From the NCBI GenBank assembly GCA_035307785.1, contig DATGHS010000160.1, positions 1 through 10,951 on the forward strand: a DNA stretch of 10,951 bases, in the 5' to 3' direction. The notes beneath the pieces are model-generated. The model was not told the origin of the DNA. It was given only the letters and a program-made list of their open reading frames with translations, and searched no databases. The stretch is from DATGHS01 sp035307785. GTDB lineage: Bacteria; Planctomycetota; Planctomycetia; Gemmatales; Gemmataceae. This document shows positions 1 to 5,995 of this stretch, piece by piece. The number at the start of each line of letters is the position of its first letter. Positions within the stretch are counted from its first letter, which is position 1. The translations under genes were made by a program, and so were the position numbers.

Positions 1-451
1 CATGCTTGAGCGTGAAAATGAAGCCCAGGTCCGGATCGCTCCAATCGACCGCGCACCAATCAACGTGGCTGCACTTCGCGGCCAGCGGTGTCCACGATTC
101 ACCGAGGTCGGGGCTGATGATAATCGGCGACCCGTACACGAATGCCGAGACGAGGCGCTTGTGCCCGATGGGATCGATCATCAGGCAGCCCGGCGTTTCC
201 GTCCGCCCTTTCAGTTGCGTAGTTCCGAGCCGCTCCCAGGTTTTGCATTGATCCTTGGAGCGGAACAGGCCGCAGTCGCTCAAGTTCACGATCACGTCGC
301 CGGTTGGCGGATGAACGGCAACCCCACACAGGCCGCCGAAGCCGGTCTTTTGCGCCTTCAGCAACTCGGTGGTGACGGGCTGCCATTGTTGAGCGTGGGC
401 GCTGGCAACGACTAAGAGGCAAATGCAGGCAACTGAGCACAAACGACTCAT
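1..451 (-). CDS. Exported Asp-box (BNR-repeat) beta-propeller protein, 5' part only
   Basis: The frame opens at ATG 449-451 and stays open for 150 codons to the left edge, so only the N-terminus is present. Residues 1-20 look like a Sec signal peptide: MSRL, a hydrophobic stretch (ACICLLVVAS), then AHA before QQ as a likely signal peptidase I site. Two Asp-box motifs (S-x-D-x-G-x-x-W) follow: SPDLGESW at 113-120, which is canonical, and SKDQCKTW at 65-72, where Cys replaces the Gly. Asp boxes mark beta-propeller blades in sialidases, Vps10/sortilin-type and Ycf48-like proteins, and many planctomycete exported proteins carry them. The mature part holds six Cys (42, 60, 69, 89, 127, 133), so disulfides are possible. 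A GAGG at 460-463 lies 8 nt before the ATG. The enzyme activity or ligand cannot be told from this fragment. Confidence 0.8.
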   Translation of the reverse strand, partial: MSRLCSVACICLLVVASAHAQQWQPVTTELLKAQKTGFGGLCGVAVHPPTGDVIVNLSDCGLFRSKDQCKTWERLGTTQLKGRTETPGCLMIDPIGHKRLVSAFVYGSPIIISPDLGESWTPLAAKCSHVDWCAVDWSDPDLGFIFTLKH

Positions 452-504
452 TGTGAGAACCTCAGATATCGAAACTGTCTTACGGTCGCCGACAAGCGCA
501 TTAT

Positions 505-534
505 CGTGGGACAAGCTTCCAATCTTGTCCCACG
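505..534. repeat. Perfect 11-bp inverted repeat between the PLD and BNR genes
   Basis: CGTGGGACAAG (505-515) pairs exactly with CTTGTCCCACG (524-534) around an 8-nt loop. It begins 4 nt after the stop codon of the PLD gene (minus strand) and lies upstream of the BNR gene. The position suits a transcription terminator for the PLD gene, but no T-run follows the stem on the minus strand, so a classical intrinsic terminator is doubtful. A dispersed REP-like element is the other reading. The rest of the gap (452-538) shows only the GAGG site of the BNR gene. Confidence 0.75.
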
Positions 535-538
535 GAAG

Positions 539-1612
539 TCATTTCCCGCCATACCGCTTCGCCACGCCATCAATGTACGCGCAATACTGCGCCGCGAGTC
601 CTGCGTCGTCGATGATTACTATGTTCTCCGCATTCTCCTCGGCGCTGTGCGAGAGGTTGTAGCTTCCCGTGATCACCGTATCATCCGCCACCACAATCTT
701 ATTGTGCATGAAATCATGTCGGCCGCCGGGGGTGTAGTGCGTCGAGTGTTTGCCGACGAGCGGGCCGGCCACTTTTTCGAATAGGGGTAATTTCCATTCG
801 GCCGGCGAGCCTTTCCATTGGTTGAAAACTTCTTCCATCTGGGTCCGGTCATACACGCCGGAGTAATCGGTCAGCCGGCCGCGGTCGAGCAAATCGCCCA
901 GGGCTCCGAGGATAGCCCCGGAAGTGATGAGCATAGAACAGATCTTGAGCCGGCAGCGCGCGGCGCTGATGCGGTGCGCCACGTCGTGATCTATGGCCCG
1001 GCCCGACCCGGGAGCGAAGGCGACGTGAACCGGAATATTGCCGACGCGGGTCGAGCCGGTGTCGTGCGTTCCCGAAGTGCCGATGTCGCCGCGATCCCAT
1101 AACTCCGCGAAGTCGGCCTCGTAATACGCCGCCAATTCGGGTGACGCAATCTGGACAATGTTGTTTTCCATCAGCGTCCACGAATCCTCCGTCCAGTTTA
1201 CGGAACCCGTCCAGATCGCAGCGTCCGGGGTGCGGCCATCGCGAATGACGTACTTATGATGCATCAACTTGGGCATCTTAGGGTCGCCGCCGGTGATCGG
1301 CTTCGACGCAATCGACGATCCCAGGCTCTGCACGAATTTGGCCGTCCCTGGCGGCGCTGGGTCGCAACCGGCAGCGGGAAAATGTGCATTGGGTTTGCCG
1401 GCATCGTAGGCGATTCGCACGTCTACGCCGGCTGCGGCTCGATCTCGCAAAGCGCGCGCGATCATGTCAGCAACGCCATCACTGAGGCGGAAGTCGTAAA
1501 TCGCAATGTGCAGCGATTTGCGCGCGCCGGCAAGGAACTCGGCGAGCACCGCGGCGATCTGCTCGGCCGACTGACCTCCCTGTTGTAAAAAAGTCACGTT
1601 AATTGGCTGCAT
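539..1612 (-). CDS. Phospholipase D superfamily protein with two HKD motifs
   Basis: The product is 357 aa from ATG 1610-1612. Each half carries one HxKx4D catalytic motif: H118/K120/D125 followed by GSVN (136-139), and H303/K305/D310 followed by GSYN (316-319). Two HKD motifs in one chain form the joint active site of PLD-type phosphodiesterases, which act through a phospho-histidine intermediate. Members cleave phospholipids, cardiolipin precursors or nucleic acids, and the substrate cannot be told here. No signal peptide or membrane helix is seen, so the protein is probably cytoplasmic. The same frame is open 24 codons further upstream to an ATG at 1682-1684, but that stretch is encoded by palindromic repeat DNA (1629-1682) and family-like sequence begins only after Met 25, so the inner start was chosen. 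There is no strong Shine-Dalgarno site. It lies downstream of, and co-oriented with, the WD40 gene, with hairpin-bearing DNA between them. Confidence 0.88.
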   Translation of the reverse strand: MQPINVTFLQQGGQSAEQIAAVLAEFLAGARKSLHIAIYDFRLSDGVADMIARALRDRAAAGVDVRIAYDAGKPNAHFPAAGCDPAPPGTAKFVQSLGSSIASKPITGGDPKMPKLMHHKYVIRDGRTPDAAIWTGSVNWTEDSWTLMENNIVQIASPELAAYYEADFAELWDRGDIGTSGTHDTGSTRVGNIPVHVAFAPGSGRAIDHDVAHRISAARCRLKICSMLITSGAILGALGDLLDRGRLTDYSGVYDRTQMEEVFNQWKGSPAEWKLPLFEKVAGPLVGKHSTHYTPGGRHDFMHNKIVVADDTVITGSYNLSHSAEENAENIVIIDDAGLAAQYCAYIDGVAKRYGGK

Positions 1613-1628
1613 GGTTGAGTTTCCGTGA

Positions 1629-1682
1629 GGCACAACTCCGATTGTGCCCGATGCCGCACGGGCACAATCGAAATCGTGCCCC
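1629..1682. repeat. Three-armed palindromic element upstream of the PLD gene
   Basis: CGATTGTGCCCG (1639-1650) pairs perfectly over 12 bp with CGGGCACAATCG (1659-1670) around an 8-nt loop. Two further half-sites allow alternative pairings: GGCACAA (1629-1635) with TTGTGCC (1642-1648), and GGGCAC (1660-1665) with GTGCCC (1676-1681). The octamer TCCGATTG (1637-1644) also occurs in the tandem repeat at 4384-4391 and 4427-4434. The element lies in the 5' leader of the PLD gene. It could be an interspersed repeat or a switchable leader structure, and the sequence does not decide between them. Confidence 0.65.
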
Positions 1683-1699
1683 ATAAGTCGGCCGTGCTC

Positions 1700-1733
1700 G
1701 CTCGACGTTCCGCTTAAAGGCGGAACATCGAGC
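1700..1733 (-). terminator. Hairpin just after the WD40 gene, possible terminator
   Basis: CTCGACGTTCCGC (1701-1713) pairs with GCGGAACATCGAG (1720-1732) with one mismatch, plus a closing G1700-C1733 pair, around the loop TTAAAG. It starts 3 nt after the WD40 stop codon on the minus strand, the expected place for a terminator. No clear T-run follows on the minus strand, so termination would have to be non-canonical. It may equally be another member of the dispersed palindromes in this window. Confidence 0.45.
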
Positions 1734-1736
1734 CGG

Positions 1737-4280
1737 TCATTTCCCCAGCCGCTCCAATGCTTCGCGTGCCGCCCGCGTCTCCAGCGCGCGCGGATCGCCT
1801 TCCGAAAGTTTTACCAATAGTTGCCGCGCTTCCGGCGTGCCGATGCGCTCCAGGACCTCGATAGCCCGCAGGAAGCGCACGGTGTCGATTGCGAGCGGAA
1901 CGAAACGGCGGTTCAGCAAGCGGTCAATTCGCCATTCTGATTCCTTCGAGAGCCGCCCGTTTTTGGCAGCGCGCAACGCGGGTAGCGCCCGGTCGCCAAG
2001 CCCTGACAATTCCTTCGAGGCGGCTTCCCGCGTAGCGAAGCGGTTGGAATCCAGGTCGCTGATGAGCTTGCGGAGATGCTCATCGCTTACCGATACGATT
2101 GATTTGAGTTGTGTGGTTAGCAAGGTCGTTGCCTGGTCCCGCGCTGCGGCTAGCTGCCACAGCGCCTGGTGGGCGCGACCTGCATCGTCCCCTGTCAGAT
2201 TGGACCAGGCCACGCGCAACTCGGCGTCAGAAAGTCTGCCACTCGTCTGAGGTTTGGTAGGCGCCACGTCCCAAATTGTCACGGTCCCGTTGGCCAGACC
2301 AGTAGCGAGTGTTCGACTGTCCGGCGCAAAGGCAAGCGAGCGAACGCCGGCCTGTGGGAAAGACAAAACGCACCTGCCGCTGTTCGTCTCCCATATTCCC
2401 ACTCCTTGCGACCCGGCCATTGCCAGCCAGCGGCCATTTGGCGACACTTCGAATCGGCCGACGCTGTCCGTCTGAATAGTTTGCACCACGCGGCCGATTT
2501 CGGTGTCGATCACCCACAAGGTCGGCAAGGGCGTGGCCTGCACCTGTGCGCCAAACTGGACCTCCTCGGTGCTTGTACTTGGCAACGATGCACAGACCGC
2601 GATGCCTGCCGATTGCGCCGCTTTTACCGCTCCGATCCAATGATGCGGTGCAGAGTCTGGCGGCGGTCTTAACAGGACGACGGGTTGACCAGTCTGTGTG
2701 TCGTAGATGCAGCCGTCAGGAGTGAAGAGGCGGCGGCCCCTGTCAAAAAACGCCCGAGGCGTCCGGTCGTCTGGCAATTGTGTACCCGCAGAAGCTGAAC
2801 CGGCCCGCGCGTTCAATTCCATTAAACTTTCTGACGAAACGGAGCGCTGCGAAGTGCGCTCGAAAGCAGCTACGTTCCAGCACTGCAATAAGTAGTGACC
2901 CTTTCCATGATCGATCAACACCTGGCAATCCAGCCCGGTGCCATAAACTGCCAGGCCAACCACTGTGTGATCCGGACTATCGGAACCATCCGACCAGCAA
3001 CGTTGGCGTTTGAATTGATTTGTGATGGCGTCTAAGAGATAGATTTCACCGCGGGTGGTGAGAACCACGGAGTGCCCATCGGGCGTGAATGCCGCCAGAC
3101 TGGCCGCAGCCACCGGAACCTTGCACCGCACGCCTCGCGACGCCACGTCCCATAGGCGTGCTTCACCGTCGGCGCCAATCGAAATCAACAAGCGGCCATT
3201 CGGTGAATAAACGACACGGTTGACACCGCCCATGTGCGCCCGGTCGGGAATCTCGGGCCAGAGCGCTTTGCCGGTCTCGGTGTCCCAACATTGGGGCACT
3301 CCGCCGGAAAGCCAGCCGGCGCAAAAACGGCCGTCGGGTGACAGGCCAAGCACGCCTTCGACATTATTGATCTCCTTTTGTACGTGTCCATTCTTGCTGT
3401 CGCGCACCTGGATCTTTTGGCCGTCTCCAACGGTAATAATCGTGCGGCCGCTGGCTGAGAAAATTGGCAAGCGTGTGAGGGGTCCCAGATCAATCGGAAT
3501 CTCTTTAGCTGGGACCAACTTCCCGGTGTGTGCGTTCCACCAGATCGGCGAAGCGCCGGGCGCGCTCGAGCGAGCCAAGAAGTATTCGCCATCCGGCGTG
3601 AAGCAAAACGTTGTGGGATCAACGTCTTTTGCCCGTTCGCCTGTCCAAACGGGAGTTCCGCTGTTGGCGTTCCAGGATCTCGGAGTGTCGTCGACGAATG
3701 CCACCACCAGTTTGCCAGTAGGTGCAAATCGTGGCGGTTGGATGTAACTCTTTTCTGTATGCAGCGAAATCGGATCCTTGCTAGCTCGGTTCCACAGATA
3801 AGCCGCCAATGCTTTTTTCGTGTGGGCAATCGCGGCGACTGACGTGCCGCCGGGACAAACATCGAATTCCCAGAGCGAGTCGACGTCTGGAATTGTCAGT
3901 TCGCGGCCAAAGGTGTAGCCATCATCCGGATCGAAACGGCGAATGATCTTGCCGCCCCAATCGCGGGCTGCCAGGAGCTTGCCGTCGGAAGAAAACTTCG
4001 GCCACGCCGTATCGGCACAAGGAAACTGCCGGTGCCGCAGGATGCGGCCCGTCGCCAGGTCCCAGTAGTACACATTCAAGGTGTCGTCGGCCGTTATGAG
4101 CGTGGTCGGCGTGGGAAAGGCATGGGCGGTAACGTAATTCCAGCGCGGCCGCATGACGCCGAGCCGGGCGATGGCGCGATCGGGAAGGGCGTCCTCTAAA
4201 GGAGCAGGTTCGCCAGCGTGGGTAGCAGCGGATCCGAATGCGAGCAAGCACAGGGCCGGTGCATGCCAAGGGCATCTCAT
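1737..4280 (-). CDS. Exported WD40-repeat protein with C-terminal HEAT-like module
   Basis: The product is 847 aa. Residues 1-22 form a signal peptide, with a hydrophobic PALCLLAFGSAAT stretch and AHA before GEP as a likely cleavage site, so the protein probably acts in the periplasm. From about 45 to 675 it carries degenerate WD40-type blades, recognisable by SPDGR/SPNGR-like turns and WD/WN/WE ends: residues 186-203, 228-248, 314-333, 359-378, 399-417, 613-630 and 652-671. The best repeats are at 359-378 and 652-671. Residues 683-847 are an all-helical HEAT-like module with the pattern LISDLDSNRFATREAA (739-754) and ERIGTPEAR (811-819), common at the end of planctomycete WD40 proteins. The likely role is protein binding or scaffolding; no catalytic motif is seen. 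A GGAG (CTCC at 4288-4291 on the plus strand) lies 7 nt before the ATG. The upstream co-oriented neighbour is a Ser/Thr kinase, a common pairing in planctomycetes, but no direct link is shown. Confidence 0.85.
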   Translation of the reverse strand: MRCPWHAPALCLLAFGSAATHAGEPAPLEDALPDRAIARLGVMRPRWNYVTAHAFPTPTTLITADDTLNVYYWDLATGRILRHRQFPCADTAWPKFSSDGKLLAARDWGGKIIRRFDPDDGYTFGRELTIPDVDSLWEFDVCPGGTSVAAIAHTKKALAAYLWNRASKDPISLHTEKSYIQPPRFAPTGKLVVAFVDDTPRSWNANSGTPVWTGERAKDVDPTTFCFTPDGEYFLARSSAPGASPIWWNAHTGKLVPAKEIPIDLGPLTRLPIFSASGRTIITVGDGQKIQVRDSKNGHVQKEINNVEGVLGLSPDGRFCAGWLSGGVPQCWDTETGKALWPEIPDRAHMGGVNRVVYSPNGRLLISIGADGEARLWDVASRGVRCKVPVAAASLAAFTPDGHSVVLTTRGEIYLLDAITNQFKRQRCWSDGSDSPDHTVVGLAVYGTGLDCQVLIDHGKGHYLLQCWNVAAFERTSQRSVSSESLMELNARAGSASAGTQLPDDRTPRAFFDRGRRLFTPDGCIYDTQTGQPVVLLRPPPDSAPHHWIGAVKAAQSAGIAVCASLPSTSTEEVQFGAQVQATPLPTLWVIDTEIGRVVQTIQTDSVGRFEVSPNGRWLAMAGSQGVGIWETNSGRCVLSFPQAGVRSLAFAPDSRTLATGLANGTVTIWDVAPTKPQTSGRLSDAELRVAWSNLTGDDAGRAHQALWQLAAARDQATTLLTTQLKSIVSVSDEHLRKLISDLDSNRFATREAASKELSGLGDRALPALRAAKNGRLSKESEWRIDRLLNRRFVPLAIDTVRFLRAIEVLERIGTPEARQLLVKLSEGDPRALETRAAREALERLGK

Positions 4281-4353
4281 GACAGCGCTCCGCGTGGCAG
4301 CTTTTTCCCCCTAGCGGCACAACGCCCACCATACCCGCAGCGTTGGCGGATGG

Positions 4354-4440
4354 CAATGAAAATGTAGCGGAACTCGCAAGAGTTCCGATTGGGGCACAAT
4401 AAAAATGTAGCGGAACTCGCAAGAGTTCCGATTGGGGCAC
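4354..4440. repeat. 43-bp tandem direct repeat, two copies, each with a GNRA-loop hairpin
   Basis: Segments 4354-4397 and 4397-4440 match over 44 positions with one difference (G4358 versus A4401), a period of 43 bp. Inside each copy CGGAACTC pairs perfectly with GAGTTCCG around the tetraloop GCAA (4368-4387 and 4411-4430). The repeat sits in the roughly 200-bp gap between the kinase stop and the WD40 start. The remaining gap sequence (4281-4353) shows only the WD40 gene's GGAG site. Confidence 0.85.
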
Positions 4441-4443
4441 GAA

Positions 4444-4468
4444 CGGAATTCTTGCGAATTCCGCTACA
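4444..4468. repeat. Inverted third copy of the repeat core
   Basis: This 25-bp segment is the reverse complement of the core at 4406-4430 at 23 of 25 positions. The two together can fold as one long stem around a 13-nt loop (4431-4443). Its own internal hairpin is CGGAATTC / GAATTCCG. Relative to the other copies both sides of one base pair have changed (C-G to T-A), which keeps the stem. The segment lies 15 bp past the kinase stop codon, so on the minus strand it is the first structure in the kinase 3' region. Confidence 0.8.
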
Positions 4469-4483
4469 AGCGCTGGCACTTTT

Positions 4484-5836
4484 TTAGTGCTTGTTTAGCA
4501 TGATCATGCCCACCGCGACGAGAATCAGTGCGAGCAGCACGAGAACGCCCCCGGCGGCGCAGGCGACGATCAGCAACGTGCGCTGGCTCATGCCGGCGAA
4601 GCCTTTTCCCGATTCCTTTTTGGTGGACTTGAATTCGCGGCGCGGCGCGGCGCTGTCCACTTGGGAAGGAACGAAAATAGTTCCCGGCATCGATTCCCAG
4701 AAGGAACCTTCCTGCATCTGGTCGGTTTCCAGGTCAAAGATTTCGCGCGGGTTGGCATTATCGGCGGCGGTGTCCATCGGCAGCGCCGGTTCGTCGCCGA
4801 CCCAGTGCAGGAGCTGCTTGCGCACTTCATCCGCCGAGCGCGGCCGCTGGGCCGGCTGCTTCGACATCAGATGCTCGATGACGGCCGCGAAGCCGGCCGG
4901 CACCGTGGGGTTGATCTCCGTAATCAGGGTTGGCCATTCGTTCAAATGGCGCTTGATCTTCTGCTGCGAGGTGCCGCCGGGAAAAGGCGGCTGGCCGGTG
5001 AGCGTGAAGTAAAGCGAGCAACCGAGCGAATAGAGATCCGCCCGGAAATCGACGCCGGTCGGGTCGGCCACCTGCTCCGGGGCTATGTAATCCATGGTGC
5101 CAACAATGTAGCCCTGGCCGCCGAGAATGCTTTTGTCTTCCGGCAGATCCTCACCTTCCATGAGGGCCAGGCCCAGGTCCAGCACCTTGGCGTGGCCGTT
5201 AGGCGTGATCATGATGTTCGACGGCTTCAAGTCGCGGTGGATCAGGCCCTGCTGGTGCGCATGGTGCATGGCCGAGCAGACCTGGGCGAATATGCGCGCA
5301 GTGCGATGGACAGGCAGGGGGCCATCGCTGGCCACTTTTTGAGAGAGGCTTTTGCCCGGAATGAACTCCATGGCAATGAAATAGATGCTGTGATATACGT
5401 TCGACTCAAAGGCGCGGGCCAGGTGCGGATGCGAAACCTTTTGCGACAACTCCATTTCGCGGCGAAAGCGTGTCAACACGCGCTCTTCTTCGCGATATTT
5501 CTGCGGCGGCAATACTTTGAGTGCTAATAAGCGCTGATCGCGCGTGTCGCGGGCCAGGAATACCGTTCCGCCCATGCCGCCCCTACCAACCGGCGCCAGC
5601 ACATGGTACGGGCCCAGCACTAACCCTTTTTCGACACCTTGCAACAGCTTTTGCGATTGGAACTGCGACAGCATGCCAGTACGGACGAAATACTCGGCCA
5701 GCAGTTCAGGCTTTTTGCGGGCGGCCGCGGGTGCGGTCTGGTACGCCTTTTCGATTTGCTGATCGGTCAGCAGCCCGCTGCGCGCAAGCGCCTTCAGAAA
5801 TGGCTCAACAGGCTGAGGCTTCACGGCAGGCTGCAT
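4484..5836 (-). CDS. Membrane-anchored Hanks-type Ser/Thr protein kinase
   Basis: The product is 450 aa from ATG 5834-5836. Residues 5-70 form a helical module (GLLTDQQIEKA, FVRTGMLSQFQSQKLL) found before many planctomycete kinases. The kinase domain spans about 76-345: Gly loop GRGGMGGTV (84-92), ATP-anchoring K107 (ALKVL), probable helix-C E127, catalytic loop HRDLKPSN (200-207, base D202), metal-binding DLG (220-222) in place of DFG, APE (252-254), DLYSLG (267-272) and R331. All key catalytic residues are present, so it should be active. A low-complexity linker leads to one membrane helix at about 419-445, followed by a tail of only a few residues (LNKH), so the kinase domain is cytoplasmic with no outside sensor domain. 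The Gly loop has one residue more than GxGxxGxV. The frame stays open far upstream across the divergent trpE, but similarity begins only at this Met. Substrates are unknown; the WD40 gene follows downstream. Confidence 0.92.
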   Translation of the reverse strand: MQPAVKPQPVEPFLKALARSGLLTDQQIEKAYQTAPAAARKKPELLAEYFVRTGMLSQFQSQKLLQGVEKGLVLGPYHVLAPVGRGGMGGTVFLARDTRDQRLLALKVLPPQKYREEERVLTRFRREMELSQKVSHPHLARAFESNVYHSIYFIAMEFIPGKSLSQKVASDGPLPVHRTARIFAQVCSAMHHAHQQGLIHRDLKPSNIMITPNGHAKVLDLGLALMEGEDLPEDKSILGGQGYIVGTMDYIAPEQVADPTGVDFRADLYSLGCSLYFTLTGQPPFPGGTSQQKIKRHLNEWPTLITEINPTVPAGFAAVIEHLMSKQPAQRPRSADEVRKQLLHWVGDEPALPMDTAADNANPREIFDLETDQMQEGSFWESMPGTIFVPSQVDSAAPRREFKSTKKESGKGFAGMSQRTLLIVACAAGGVLVLLALILVAVGMIMLNKH

Positions 5837-5908
5837 GGAGGCCAATCTCGTTGCAAGGAGCAGAGACTTGGATGATACCCGGAAACATTGACGGCGTCCA
5901 GCTTCCAA

Positions 5909-5936
5909 AAGCCCAGGGACGGAAGTCCCTGGGCTT
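5909..5936. repeat. Perfect 12-bp hairpin with GGAA loop in the kinase/trpE divergent spacer
   Basis: AAGCCCAGGGAC (5909-5920) pairs exactly with GTCCCTGGGCTT (5925-5936) around GGAA, a GNRA tetraloop on the plus strand. It lies 59 bp before the trpE start and 72 bp before the kinase start, inside the only region that can hold both promoters. It could be in the trpE leader RNA or could be another dispersed palindrome. It is not followed by a T-run, and no leader peptide with neighbouring Trp codons is seen, so classical trp attenuation is not supported. Confidence 0.75.
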
Positions 5937-5995
5937 CTTGCCTGATATTGGCAAGGGAGATAGACCATCCTCACTCCCATGTCGCCTTGCCGGAG

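Noticed and set aside
539..1612. PLD protein as part of a defence system such as DISARM
   Set aside because: No helicase, methyltransferase or other defence gene is adjacent, and the neighbours are an exported propeller and a WD40 protein.
3185..3862. Open frame of 225 codons within the WD40 gene, same strand but another frame
   Set aside because: It is low-complexity with no domain, while the overlapping frame carries WD40 blades.
4354..4468. CRISPR-like array from the repeated 43-bp units
   Set aside because: There are only two direct copies that are contiguous with no spacers, plus one inverted copy, and no cas genes nearby.
4476..4490. Short hairpin GCACT / AGTGC around a T-run at the kinase stop
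   Set aside because: It is only 5 bp and overlaps the stop codon, too weak to call a terminator.
5851..5879. Possible trpE promoter: TTGCAA, 17-nt spacer, GATACC
   Set aside because: It matches the -35 consensus at 4 of 6 and the -10 at only 3 of 6 positions, which is expected by chance. Planctomycete promoters are poorly predicted by this consensus.
5888..5995. Trp leader peptide for attenuation upstream of trpE
   Set aside because: The reading frame is continuous with trpE, has a single Trp codon and no terminator-like T-run follows the hairpin.
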